The translations under genes were made by a program, and so were the position numbers. Below are positions 48,906 to 58,517 of a DNA stretch of 64,000 nt, piece after piece; position 1 is the stretch's first letter; every line of letters begins with the position of its first letter. The notes beneath the pieces are model-generated. The model made no database searches and had not been told where the DNA came from. It saw only the letters and a program-made list of their open reading frames with translations. This DNA comes from JBFXAN01 sp050184225 (GTDB lineage Bacteria; Chloroflexota; Dehalococcoidia; CAUJGQ01), in the NCBI GenBank assembly GCA_050184225.1, contig JBFXAN010000002.1, positions 1 to 64,000 of the forward strand. Direction: 5' to 3'.

Positions 48906-50675
48906 ATGGGTACGACGATGGGAACGTTGCAGCAGCAACCGCAACCGTGGAGGCCACCGCTGTGGCCATTCCGTGTGCCGGAGCGGCTCGGTGGATGGCT
49001 GCGTTGGATTGCCCGCGTATGGCTCGTCGTCGCGACGGTTGCCTTTGTCGTAGGCGTGTTTCAGGGTCGACTTCCGCGCGGTCTGGACCGGCAGAGTTCC
49101 GAGGTTATGATCCAACTGGCCCTGCTCGGGATCGTTGTTGTGGGTGAGCTGCTCGCCTGGCGCTGGCAGGCGATTGGCGCATCGGTGATCACGGCCGGTG
49201 CGATCGCCCTCGGTGTCATGGCAGCGATCGAACACTCGCCCATCAACGCGTTGCTCGTCACCCTGATCTTCTTCCTTCCCGCGTTTCTCTACTGGCTGGA
49301 TTGGCAGCGGACGCGATCGATCAAGGCGATCGTCACGCTTGCGGTCGCGCTCAGCGTCTTTCTCGCCGCGGGTGGCATCCGGGCGAATCAGGTCTACCAA
49401 TCCTATCGTGGTCCGACACATCCTGCGTCGCCGCTTCGAGCCGCGCCGGTGACGTTGGTCGAGTGGATCTGGTCGGGGGCGCAAACGACCGACTCGATCA
49501 CGGTCAACGCCAAGTTGGTGCGCGACAGCGAGGCGGTGTACCTCCTCATCAGTGAGTTCGATGATCTACGGGAGCCAGCCATGTACGGCCCGGTGACGAC
49601 GAACGAGCAGTCCGACCGGATCGTGTCGATCACCGCCGAAGGCTTGGAACCCGATACGCGGTACTACTACGCGGTGCAGGCGGACAGCGAGACGGATCGA
49701 TCGCGGCTTGGTCACTTCAAGACATTTGCAGATAAGCCGTTCACCTTCACCTTCGCTGTCGGCGGCTGCGCGCTGACCGGGTCGAACGGACAGGTGTTCG
49801 ACACCATTCGCGAGTCAGACCCGCTGTTCTACCTGGCCCTGGGCGATGTCTTCTACGAGAACATCAGCGTCAACGACCCGGATGCGTACCGCGCGGCCTA
49901 TGCAAAGATCCTGACGTCGCCGGCCCAGTCAGCGCTCTACCGCGACGTTCCCATCGCGTACGTCTGGGATGACCATGACTTCGGTCCAAACAACGCCGAT
50001 CGGACGGCACCAGGGAAGGAGGCGGCGCAGCAGGTCTACCGCCAGATCGTGCCCCATTATCCGCTGCCCGCCGGCGACACGGGTCCCATCTACCGTGCCT
50101 TTACCGTAGGACGTGTCCGCTTCATCGTCACTGACGCTCGGTCCGAGAAGGCGCCAAGCGGAGACCCGGACAACCCTGACAAGACGATGCTGGGCGCTGA
50201 ACAGAAGGAGTGGCTAAAGCAGGAATTGCTTGCCGCAAGCCAGACGAACTCGCTGATCGTCTGGGTGAACTCGCTGCCGTGGATCGGCCCTGCGACAAGC
50301 ACCGCGGACTACTGGGCCGGGTATGCGACGGAACGGCGTGAGCTGGCCGACTTCATCGCCCAGAACAACATCAGCGGCATCCTCATGCTCAGCGGCGACG
50401 CGCACATGGTCGCCATCGACGATGGCACCAACAGTGACTACGCGACCAACGGTGGCGCCGGCTTCCCGGTGTTCCACACCGCGGCGCTGGACCGGCCCGG
50501 CAGCGTCAAGGGTGGACCGTACAGCGAGGGCACCTATCCCGGCGGCGGCCATTTCGGACTCGTGACCGTCGACGATGACGGTGGTTCGACGCTCACGGTG
50601 ACGCTGAGCGGTCGCGACTACCACGGGAATGAGATCGTTGGCTACACCTTCCAGGTTCCCGCGGTGACACATTAG
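48906..50675 (+). CDS. PhoD-like alkaline phosphatase with N-terminal membrane region
   Basis: A 589-residue protein. The first 170 residues hold about five membrane helices, which ordinary PhoD lacks. A fibronectin-like strand domain (VTLVEWIWSGAQTTDSITV) follows, then the PhoD metallophosphatase: VGGCALTGSNGQVFDT, LALGDVFYENI, AYVWDDHDFGPNNADRT and MLSGDAHMVAID carry the Asp, Asn and His metal ligands. It would hydrolyse phosphomono- or diesters outside the membrane. No Tat signal is seen; the membrane domain replaces it. GGAGG precedes ATG 48906. It is 23 bases from the next gene. Confidence 0.87.
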   Translation: MGTTMGTLQQQPQPWRPPLWPFRVPERLGGWLRWIARVWLVVATVAFVVGVFQGRLPRGLDRQSSEVMIQLALLGIVVVGELLAWRWQAIGASVITAGAIALGVMAAIEHSPINALLVTLIFFLPAFLYWLDWQRTRSIKAIVTLAVALSVFLAAGGIRANQVYQSYRGPTHPASPLRAAPVTLVEWIWSGAQTTDSITVNAKLVRDSEAVYLLISEFDDLREPAMYGPVTTNEQSDRIVSITAEGLEPDTRYYYAVQADSETDRSRLGHFKTFADKPFTFTFAVGGCALTGSNGQVFDTIRESDPLFYLALGDVFYENISVNDPDAYRAAYAKILTSPAQSALYRDVPIAYVWDDHDFGPNNADRTAPGKEAAQQVYRQIVPHYPLPAGDTGPIYRAFTVGRVRFIVTDARSEKAPSGDPDNPDKTMLGAEQKEWLKQELLAASQTNSLIVWVNSLPWIGPATSTADYWAGYATERRELADFIAQNNISGILMLSGDAHMVAIDDGTNSDYATNGGAGFPVFHTAALDRPGSVKGGPYSEGTYPGGGHFGLVTVDDDGGSTLTVTLSGRDYHGNEIVGYTFQVPAVTH

Positions 50676-50698
50676 CACGCGGGACGGGAGCGAGCGTA

Positions 50699-53218
50699 AT
50701 GGTTACCGCGACTCACCAATCCACGGCTGCTGATCAACCGCTCCGCGGCCTCGGCGCATCCGAGGCCGCGGAGCGCCGGGCGGCCGGCGCGGTCAATGGA
50801 ACTCGGCATACGGTGAGCCGGTCATATGTCCGGATCATCGGCCAGAACCTCTTCACCTTCCTGAACCTGCTCATCTTCGCCATCTCCGGCGTCCTTGCCG
50901 CGCTCGGACTCTACCTGGACGCGCTGTTCGCCGGCATACTGGGCACCTTGAATGCGCTGATTGCGATCGTTCAGGAGGTTCGAGCCAAGCGCACGCTCGA
51001 CCGGATCGCCGTCCTCACGCGGCCGCAGGCTGTGGTCATCCGCGACGGTCGCGAGCAAACGGTGACCGCCGCTGATGTTGTGCGCGACGACCTCGTCGTG
51101 GTCAGGTCCGGCGACCAGGTCGTCGCCGACGGCCCAATCGTGACGGCGACCGGCGTCACCGTCGATGAGTCGCTCCTCACCGGCGAGGCAGAACTCGTAA
51201 GCAAGGCCGCCGGGGACCTGCTGTATTCCGGAACGTATTGCATGACCGGAACGGCAGTGTATCGCGCCGATCGAGTGGGCGCCGACAGCACAGCTGAACG
51301 GATTAATGCCTCGGCCCGGGCGTTCCGCAACGTGAAGACGCCGCTCCAACGCGAGATCACGTGGCTGATGCGCATCCTCCTGGGCGTGATTCTGCTGCTC
51401 ACCCTGCAGGTGCTTGGTACCTTTGGACAGCTCTATGGCGGCTTCTCTCCGGATGGGACCGTCGCAAGGGATGCGGCTCGTGCGATCGCGGTGCTGATTG
51501 GCCTTGTCCCACAGGGCCTGGTGCTGATGATCTCGATTGCGTACGCCATGGCGGTGATCCGGATCGCCGGTAAGGGAATCCTCGCCCATCGGATGAACGC
51601 CATCGAGTCGCTCAGTCATGTCGACGTCCTCTGTCTCGACAAGACCGGCACGATCACGACGAATCACCTGAAGGTCGAGGCGATCCACCCTTTCACTGCC
51701 CGCCGGCGTGAACTGGAGCAAGCGCTCGGCATCTTCGTCGCCAGTAGTACCTCACACAACCGAACATCGGCTGCTATCGGCGATGCGTTTCCCGGAGCGG
51801 CCAGGCGGGTGCGGGAGGAGGTTCCATTCTCCTCCGAGCGAAAGTGGAGCGGCTTGATCCTCGATGACCCCGGCGGGGGTGCGTACGTCCTTGGTGCGCC
51901 GGAGTCCTTGGAGAGCGCGTTGAGTGACGGCCGAGGCATGGATGACGGCCGTGTTGGTGCCTGGACAGCGCAGGGATTGCGCGTGTTGCTGTTCGCCTTT
52001 GGTCCTGGTGTCACGACCTTCAGCGATCCGGAGGCGCCGAATCTCCCTAAGCATCTGGTCCCGCTTGGGCTGATAGCGCTCCGTGACGAACTGCGGCAGG
52101 ACGCCGGCGAGACGCTCCGGGCATTCGCCGGCGCCGGGATCGCCCTCAAGATCATTTCCGGCGACCACCCTGCCACGGTCACAACCCTCGCCCGGCAGGC
52201 AGGTGTGGAGGTCAAGGAGGACGAACAGGTTATTACCGGCCTGGATCTTGACGGGTTGGACGAGCGTGGCTATGAGCGTGTGGCGGACGATGCAATGATC
52301 TTTGCCCGTGTGTCGCCGAGCCAGAAGGAGAAACTCGTCACGGCGCTGCAGCGGCGCGGGCGATATGTCGCGATGATCGGCGACGGGGTCAACGACGTGC
52401 CAGCGCTCAAGCACGCGAACGTGGCAGTCGCGATGCGCAGCGGCAGTGATGTCGCGCGGGGCATCGCCGATCTGGTCCTGCTCGACGATGCATTCACCAA
52501 GCTGCCCGCAACATTCCATGAGGGTCAGCGAGTCCGCAACGGTCTCCGGACGACGATGAACCTCTTCTTCACGCGGACGCTCTATACGATCCTGATCGTC
52601 CTCGTCACCGCGCTCGGCGGGGCCGCGTTCCCCATTCCGCTTCGACATGGCGCGCTCGTATCGGCCCTGGCCGTTGGTCTGCCCGCGTTCGCATTGACGA
52701 TCTGGGCGCGGCCTGGCAAGGTCGCACGCCGGGCGCTCCCGGAGGTGTTTGATGTCGTCGTGCCGGCTGGTGTCACCATCGCGGCGATGGGACTTGCCGT
52801 GTACCACGTCTTCCTGGCGGTGACTGACGACATTGATCTCGCACAGTCGGCGCTCACCACGATGACGATGCTGTGCGGTTTCGCGCTGATCCCCTTCCTC
52901 CGACCGCCAACGAAGGCGTGGGTCGGTGCGACCGGACTGGTGGGCGATTGGCGGCCGACGTTCTTTGCCGGGCTGATGCTGATCGTCTTTCTTGGTGTCC
53001 TGTTTGTGCCGCCGATGCAGGTCTTCTGGGAATTGGAGCCGCTCCCGCTTTGGACATATCCGGCGATGGTACTGGTGGTTCCACTCTGGGCGCTTACGGT
53101 TCGGCTCCTGTGGCGGAGCTGCCTGATGAAGCGGCTGCGCCAGTTCGGTTCGACCGGTTGGCGAGCGTTGGTGGTAACGAACACGCACCAGAAACCACGT
53201 CGCATGACCACGTCCTGA
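50699..53218 (+). CDS. P-type cation ATPase, CtpE-like
   Basis: An 839-residue ATPase. Actuator LLTGEAEL, helix 4 GLVPQGLVLM, phosphorylation site CLDKTGTITTNHL, and hinge MIGDGVNDVPALKHA are in order. PQGL in place of PEGL and the short C-terminal half are features of the CtpE group, linked in mycobacteria to Ca2+ uptake and envelope integrity. The metal is inferred from family. Ribosome site GGGAG before ATG 50699; only 23 bases after the PhoD gene, so probably one transcript with it. Confidence 0.9.
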   Translation: MVTATHQSTAADQPLRGLGASEAAERRAAGAVNGTRHTVSRSYVRIIGQNLFTFLNLLIFAISGVLAALGLYLDALFAGILGTLNALIAIVQEVRAKRTLDRIAVLTRPQAVVIRDGREQTVTAADVVRDDLVVVRSGDQVVADGPIVTATGVTVDESLLTGEAELVSKAAGDLLYSGTYCMTGTAVYRADRVGADSTAERINASARAFRNVKTPLQREITWLMRILLGVILLLTLQVLGTFGQLYGGFSPDGTVARDAARAIAVLIGLVPQGLVLMISIAYAMAVIRIAGKGILAHRMNAIESLSHVDVLCLDKTGTITTNHLKVEAIHPFTARRRELEQALGIFVASSTSHNRTSAAIGDAFPGAARRVREEVPFSSERKWSGLILDDPGGGAYVLGAPESLESALSDGRGMDDGRVGAWTAQGLRVLLFAFGPGVTTFSDPEAPNLPKHLVPLGLIALRDELRQDAGETLRAFAGAGIALKIISGDHPATVTTLARQAGVEVKEDEQVITGLDLDGLDERGYERVADDAMIFARVSPSQKEKLVTALQRRGRYVAMIGDGVNDVPALKHANVAVAMRSGSDVARGIADLVLLDDAFTKLPATFHEGQRVRNGLRTTMNLFFTRTLYTILIVLVTALGGAAFPIPLRHGALVSALAVGLPAFALTIWARPGKVARRALPEVFDVVVPAGVTIAAMGLAVYHVFLAVTDDIDLAQSALTTMTMLCGFALIPFLRPPTKAWVGATGLVGDWRPTFFAGLMLIVFLGVLFVPPMQVFWELEPLPLWTYPAMVLVVPLWALTVRLLWRSCLMKRLRQFGSTGWRALVVTNTHQKPRRMTTS

Positions 53219-53270
53219 GCATTAGTACCTGGAGTACGACATCATTTCTCGGTAGAAATGGAGGACATCA

Positions 53271-53426
53271 ATGAGGGGGATCCTCTCAGCAGTCGGGCAG
53301 TGGGCGATCGATGCTCTCAGCTCGACTTTGGCCAAATGGCGTGCAGGGGCGCCGATGCCTTCCCTATCGCCCGCCATGCTACGGCGGCTCGCCCCGTATG
53401 AGCCACACTTCTCGCGGCGTGCTTGA
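53271..53426 (+). CDS. 51-residue protein of unknown function
   Basis: GGAGG eight bases before an ATG opens a 51-codon frame (MRGILSAVGQWAIDALSSTL, then AKWRAG and PSLSPAMLRRLAPYEPHF). The first 25 residues would form an amphipathic helix. Ribosome site and composition favour a real gene. No relative recognised. The gap 53427-53552 after it shows nothing. Confidence 0.5.
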   Translation: MRGILSAVGQWAIDALSSTLAKWRAGAPMPSLSPAMLRRLAPYEPHFSRRA

Positions 53427-53552
53427 TTCCATGTCCTGACCTTGGGCGCCGGTACAATCCTAGTATCCGGTCAACGGACCCTCTCCGCGGACGTGCGGGC
53501 AAGCGCGAGCGATTCGAGGCCAGTACAATCGATACGCTTGGGTCGTCGTTTC

Positions 53553-53601
53553 ATCGAGGTTGGTAGAGGGTGAGTCTTCTTGCCCCTACACCCACCTCGA
53601 T
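53553..53601 (-). terminator. long hairpin downstream of the LysM-BTAD gene
   Basis: ATCGAGGTTGG (53553-53563) pairs with CCCACCTCGAT (53591-53601) with one mismatch, about 45 bases after the stop of the minus-strand regulator. A plausible terminator, without a clear T-run. Confidence 0.4.
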
Positions 53602-53645
53602 TAATTCAAACGCAGACATCGTTCAAGGTGGCGAGGCGTGTGCAT

Positions 53646-56600
53646 TCATCCCTTCGTAAGCTGCAGCCAAAGCTTCGTGGTCTCCGGGAGGGGCTGCGCC
53701 TCAGAATCATCGAGTTCTCGCCGCAAAGACTCCACTAGCACTTTGTACGCTTTGCGGACGCCGTTTGTGTCCCCAATTTTCGCATAGCACTGCATCAGGC
53801 CACGGGCTGCTTCTTCGTCGATTGGGTCATGGGCGAGGATCGCACGATAGAAGCTGAGCGCCTGCTGGCCCTCGCCAGACGCCACGGCAAGCTTCGCCGC
53901 AGTGTGGGCTGCCTTGAGGAACCTTCCTTCGTGCTCGCGGCGGTACGGCTCTGCCCATTCGAACGGCTCTGCACCGAAGAGACCGCCGCGGTAGAGTGCC
54001 AGCGCGCGATCGTGCTCCACCAAGGCATCCGCCGGCGGCAGTGTTGTCGCACGACGCAGATGTGCCTCATACGCAACGAGGTCGACCTGGAAGAGTGCGG
54101 AATTGAGATGATAGCGTTGACCTTGCGTGACCAGCGGTTCAATCGTGCTGCCCGACACCTCCTTGAGCGCCCGGCGCAGGTGATACGCAGTGTCTGACAG
54201 CACTCGCTGCATCTGGCCGATGTCCTGGTCCGGCCAGAGCGCCTCCCATGCTTCCTCCCGAGGAACCGGCGCACCTCCTTTAATAATGAGATACGCGAGC
54301 AATTCCCGCGCCTTCTGCACCTTCCAATTGATGACGGGCCTGCCGTCAAGCTCAACCTGAAAGGCGCCGAAGCAGCGGACTCGAAACGAGGGTAACAGCC
54401 GATCGCTCGTCTCGTCGGCGGAGTCTTCACCACCGATGAACGGCGTATCGTCCTGCGCCGATCGATCGTGCCTGCCAAGGTGCGCCGACTCCTGCGTGGA
54501 CATCACTACTTCATCATCGGTGGCGGGAGGCTGCGCTGCGTTCGGTTCAGCCACGTCGGATGCGGCAGCCGTTGGATGGGCCTGCGCTTGCTTCCCGATC
54601 GGGACCAGGCTGTCCCCGTTCGTAGGTCGGAGTTCCGCCCAATCGCCGTTGGGAATCTCGGTGAGCTCGGGTTGGACGGGCGATGCGTGTCGCTCATCGG
54701 TTGGTGGAGTGTCCGGTTCCGATCGTTGCCCCATTGCCCCCCGAGCACCATCGTGGTCATCGTGTGGAGGCGACACCCGCACCGAGTGGAGCGTCACTGG
54801 CTGATCTCCTCTGAGGCTAAACAACAGAGATCCGGCGGGTATATCCTCAGCGAGCTCGGTACCCCCGAAAACGACACATGCATTGCATGCCTGCTGCAAT
54901 GCGGGGTCAACCGGCTTGCTCGCGGTGCTGATGAGGATGGTAACAATCCCGACACCTGGCCCCCGTCGAAGGAGTGTCTCCAGCCGACCGCTTTCATCGA
55001 CACTGTGTGCGGTTGGGATCGCCAAGACGACCGGCACTTTTTCGTCGGCTGTACCCCGGGCAGTGCGTGCCGCCAACTCGGTTTCCAACGCCTCAACCAG
55101 ACCGCCAGGGGACAGGCCCGCCGCTGGCCACCGGCGAAGGCCGAGCGCCTCGCCATCGGCGCCTGAGAGCAATGACACACTCTCGTCACACGCCACTTCG
55201 TGTGTTCCCTGTGAATCACTGGCGGCCAACGTTGCGAACCATGATCGAAGGAGCCCCGACGTTGCTGTCCCCATTCCTGCGATCCAGACGTTGCCTACCG
55301 CGGCGAGGTTGACGTAGTACAATTCGTCGTCTGTCGCGCCAACCGGCACCAGCAGCCGTGCGGGCGATCCCCCGTCCAGGTCCCTGAACAACGCTACCGC
55401 CTCTCGGCGGAGGTGCGAGACGGTCAACTCCACCCGATCGGCAACGAGGACACGCCCCTCAATCGCGCAACCAAGGCGGCGCGCCAGAGCGAAGCGCGTG
55501 TCGGTCACCGTCCGTGCTTCGCCGGGTGGACACGCCAGCACGAACGACATCGCATCTGTCGCCTCCCGACATGTGATCAAACGCACCGCGGTGAAATCCT
55601 GCTCGGCGAGCGCAGAGAGGAGCAATGAGGCGGCCAAGTGGACCCATTCCAAGTCACCTTCAGGTGCCTTTGGTCGGCGACCGTAGCGACGTCCAGGGGA
55701 CGAGCGACGCTGCCTGTCTGATGTGCCTGAGCGAGATCTATGCGTACGTCGGGCGAGCACGACCGTGGCACCAGCAACAGCGAGGCCGGCAGCACCAGCG
55801 GCAAGGATCAGCGGCTGGGGTAACCAGCCTCCGCCATGTCCCTGTTGATCCTCGGTCGCACCAGGATCGGCGACCGCTGGATCCGTCGAATCTGGCGGGG
55901 GCTCGGGTTTGGGGCTGACCGGCGCGGCGGGCACTGGCGTCCCTTCAGCGGCGGGCGGCGCTGGCGCTTCATCGTGCCACGGCTGCGCTGGCGGATCGAG
56001 CGCGACGGGGGCGGCGGGGAGCCGCAATGTCCAACCCGGGAGAACAACATCCGGGTTGGTGAAGTGCCTGCCTCCGCCCATGTCCTGGCCCTGGTTGAGT
56101 TCCCAGATCTCCGTCCACCGCAAGCTGTCGCCGAGGAAGCGCGCCGCCATGCTGAGCAGCGAGTCGCCAGCCTGCACCCGATAGGTGAGGGCGTGATCGT
56201 CGGTGACGACGTTCGCGGCCGGCAGCGGGATCTCCAGCACCCACCCTTCCCGGATCAGGTCCGGATTCGTAAACACCTCGCCGTTGGGCATTGTTTTGCC
56301 TGAATTGGCTGCGACGATCTCCGGATACCGCTCACCGTCGCCGTAAAACCGGTCCGCGATCTTCCACAACGTGTCACCGGCGACGACGGTATAGGGAATG
56401 GCGACCCGTTCCGGTGCGGTCAGGAGGAGTGCAGGCATCCCATCCACATCCGCTCCGCTGGTCAGCAGCATCACGGGACCTGGTGCGGCAGGTTGTGCGG
56501 CTGGGGCGACAAAAGCCATGGCTGAATGTCCGGTCGTCTTCGCCTTAGGCAGACTGGGGAGCCACGCGCTCGTGAGAAGGAGGCCGGCGACGGCGCCATC

Positions 56601-56993
56601 GGTGAGACGTCGGACGAACGGAATAGTCAGCAGGTCCGTGAACTGGAGGAGCCGCCGGGCGATACGCGTCGCCCCGCGCCGGCGAATCACGACGCAGGCA
56701 AGGGTCCGAAGCAGCGTAGCGAGGATGAGGTAGCCGAGTGCGAGCCAGGCGAGGCTGGATGCCAGGTAGACGACAGCGTCGGTGGGAACCTCTGACGTAG
56801 TCAGTACGCGGCTGACGTCTGCTGAACTGGGCAGCGTCTCCGGCAACTGCGGCGGACCCGTCAGCCACGCGAGCACCGCTGCAACCGCACTCAGGAGTGA
56901 CATGAACGCGATGAAGCGGGCAAAGTCACCGACGGATGCGTGATGCTTCCATCGTTCATGGCCACAGTCAAGTGATGTACTGCCGACGGTCAT
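53646..56993 (-). CDS. membrane protein with two LysM domains and a C-terminal BTAD/SARP-type regulator domain
   Basis: A 1115-residue protein. Two to three helices lie in the first 150 residues. LysM 1 is at about 197-255 (YTVVAGDTLWKIADRFYGD) and LysM 2 at about 270-330 (YRVQAGDSLLSMAARFLGD). A Pro/Ala-rich stretch and another helix (about 405-425) follow, then an unrecognised domain. Residues about 870-1115 carry a winged-helix and BTAD of SARP regulators (LDGRPVINWKVQKARELLAYL, then LVAYEAHLRRATTL). Such membrane-bound LysM-BTAD proteins are known beside Tad pilus genes. It reads in the direction of, and immediately after, the pilus genes, suggesting it couples cell-wall state to pilus expression. 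Confidence 0.85.
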   Translation of the reverse strand: MTVGSTSLDCGHERWKHHASVGDFARFIAFMSLLSAVAAVLAWLTGPPQLPETLPSSADVSRVLTTSEVPTDAVVYLASSLAWLALGYLILATLLRTLACVVIRRRGATRIARRLLQFTDLLTIPFVRRLTDGAVAGLLLTSAWLPSLPKAKTTGHSAMAFVAPAAQPAAPGPVMLLTSGADVDGMPALLLTAPERVAIPYTVVAGDTLWKIADRFYGDGERYPEIVAANSGKTMPNGEVFTNPDLIREGWVLEIPLPAANVVTDDHALTYRVQAGDSLLSMAARFLGDSLRWTEIWELNQGQDMGGGRHFTNPDVVLPGWTLRLPAAPVALDPPAQPWHDEAPAPPAAEGTPVPAAPVSPKPEPPPDSTDPAVADPGATEDQQGHGGGWLPQPLILAAGAAGLAVAGATVVLARRTHRSRSGTSDRQRRSSPGRRYGRRPKAPEGDLEWVHLAASLLLSALAEQDFTAVRLITCREATDAMSFVLACPPGEARTVTDTRFALARRLGCAIEGRVLVADRVELTVSHLRREAVALFRDLDGGSPARLLVPVGATDDELYYVNLAAVGNVWIAGMGTATSGLLRSWFATLAASDSQGTHEVACDESVSLLSGADGEALGLRRWPAAGLSPGGLVEALETELAARTARGTADEKVPVVLAIPTAHSVDESGRLETLLRRGPGVGIVTILISTASKPVDPALQQACNACVVFGGTELAEDIPAGSLLFSLRGDQPVTLHSVRVSPPHDDHDGARGAMGQRSEPDTPPTDERHASPVQPELTEIPNGDWAELRPTNGDSLVPIGKQAQAHPTAAASDVAEPNAAQPPATDDEVVMSTQESAHLGRHDRSAQDDTPFIGGEDSADETSDRLLPSFRVRCFGAFQVELDGRPVINWKVQKARELLAYLIIKGGAPVPREEAWEALWPDQDIGQMQRVLSDTAYHLRRALKEVSGSTIEPLVTQGQRYHLNSALFQVDLVAYEAHLRRATTLPPADALVEHDRALALYRGGLFGAEPFEWAEPYRREHEGRFLKAAHTAAKLAVASGEGQQALSFYRAILAHDPIDEEAARGLMQCYAKIGDTNGVRKAYKVLVESLRRELDDSEAQPLPETTKLWLQLTKG

Positions 56994-57006
56994 TTGCAGT
57001 TCCTCC

Positions 57007-57927
57007 TCAGCGCCCGGTCAGGACGGATTGTGCCTGCTGCACTGGATAGAGGGCGCTCAACGACCGCGCGATCGGCGCAAGCGGTTGCCATGGGTCGCCG
57101 TTCGCCCTGAACTGCACCGCGAAGCTGACCTCGACGGTGATCTGATACGCACCGCCAGCGCCAAGCGACGAGCGCTCATACGTATGACGCAGGTCGCTCT
57201 CCTGCGGATAGGATTTGCCAAGAGACGTCGTTTCAACGCTGGTACCATCGCCGAAGCTCCAGCGGTAGCTCGACGGTGTCACCTCGACCTCGACCGTGAT
57301 CGGTCCGAGCGTGGCGGCCCGGCGGATCGGTGCGCCATCGTAGCCCTCGACCCAGAACCAGCTGGCGAGCGCGACGAGACCGGTGTCTGGGTTGAATCGG
57401 ATGCGCATCTCGGGCAACTGAATCTGGTCGAGCAAGCTCATCGCCACACTTACAGGGTCGACCGTTTCGCCGGGATCAGTGACGACCTGTACGCCTGTGG
57501 CGCTCGCCTCGGCAGGAACCCAAACAATACCCTGGAGGGCGCCGTTGCAGTAAACGCCATAGGGCACCTGGCCGGGGTGTTGTGGCGCCTGCGTGCCGAA
57601 CCACCCAGTCGACGAAGCGTTGCCGATGTTCACCGGCTGCGAGGTGCAATTTGTGCTCGTGGGATCGGTATGTGCGTCGGTGACAGGCCCGTTTGAATGC
57701 CCCGGCTCGCTGTCCTCCGTACGAATCTGGATGACGACACCAGTAGGCCCCGACTGGACACCGACAACGACCGTTCTAGGCATGTTGATTCCGGGTGTGA
57801 AAGGTGTTCCAGGAGGTGGATTCTGTGCGTCGGCCACGCTACTTCCAATCAGTGCACAAGCAACTCCGTAGGCGATGCTGAGAAAGGTGCCCAGGACTAT
57901 CGCGGCGCCACGCTGTCTATACATCAT
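57007..57927 (-). CDS. exported PKD-domain protein of the pilus locus
   Basis: A 306-residue exported protein with signal MMYRQRGAAIVLGTFLSIAYG. A PKD-like fold is seen in YRWSFGDGTSVETT plus HTYERSSLG and ITVEVSFAVQF. Its ATG overlaps the stop of the upstream lipoprotein (ATGA). PKD domains mediate extracellular contacts. Probably part of the surface appendage locus; not a core Tad protein. Confidence 0.7.
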   Translation of the reverse strand: MMYRQRGAAIVLGTFLSIAYGVACALIGSSVADAQNPPPGTPFTPGINMPRTVVVGVQSGPTGVVIQIRTEDSEPGHSNGPVTDAHTDPTSTNCTSQPVNIGNASSTGWFGTQAPQHPGQVPYGVYCNGALQGIVWVPAEASATGVQVVTDPGETVDPVSVAMSLLDQIQLPEMRIRFNPDTGLVALASWFWVEGYDGAPIRRAATLGPITVEVEVTPSSYRWSFGDGTSVETTSLGKSYPQESDLRHTYERSSLGAGGAYQITVEVSFAVQFRANGDPWQPLAPIARSLSALYPVQQAQSVLTGR

Positions 57928-58478
57928 CGCGCAACCAATCTTGAGCTTCCGACAACCTTCCATACGCCATCGATCTTCTGGAGTTGATATGTGTCCCGAA
58001 CGACCTCGCCTGAACCAGATGCCTGACTGGGCTGTTTCGTTACTGCATCGACATAGAAACTGTTGTTTACCAACTCGTCATATATCGTCGCGCTATCTGT
58101 GTCGATTTCGACTAGCACTGGATTGTTGATGACGTTCGTCCTCGCGGCTACACCTCGTCGCCGTAGTTCGTTGATCTCTTCCTGGATTCGCTGAAGCCTG
58201 TCACCTGCTGCGACGTCCTGTACACGAGTTGGATCAAGGTCGAGCAGGGCTTGGCCATAGGCTTCCCAGTACCGGTGATAGGCCGCCAGCACCTCCTCTT
58301 GAGGAGCCGGCGTGGCGGTCGGCACGATGGCCCGTGCAGTCGGAATGGCCATAGATGGCAACGCTGTTGCCGCGCCCAGTGCCTCCTGGGGCTTGCTCGA
58401 TCCCGCTCGCGAGCAAGCAGTCAACAAGTTCCCAAGGATGAGCATGCTCGCCAACAGGAGCGCCCATGTTCTTGGCAA
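57924..58478 (-). CDS. lipoprotein of unknown function
   Basis: A 184-residue lipoprotein: signal ALLLASMLILGNLLTAC with lipobox LTAC. A mature NTF2-like stretch follows (EEVLAAYHRYWEAYGQALLD to VVRDTYQLQKIDGVWKVVGSS), resembling the small ARC6/IMS-like or NTF2-like domains. Likely anchored outside the membrane. Located between TadG-like and PKD genes. Confidence 0.7.
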   Translation of the reverse strand: MPRTWALLLASMLILGNLLTACSRAGSSKPQEALGAATALPSMAIPTARAIVPTATPAPQEEVLAAYHRYWEAYGQALLDLDPTRVQDVAAGDRLQRIQEEINELRRRGVAARTNVINNPVLVEIDTDSATIYDELVNNSFYVDAVTKQPSQASGSGEVVRDTYQLQKIDGVWKVVGSSRLVAR

Positions 58479-58517
58479 TGCGCTGCCCTCCGCTCTGTTC
58501 TCATACGCTCGCCTGGC

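Noticed and set aside
53287..53298. AGCAGTCGGGCA, 9-of-12 match
   Set aside because: Falls inside the small plus-strand gene at 53271 and points at no minus-strand gene.
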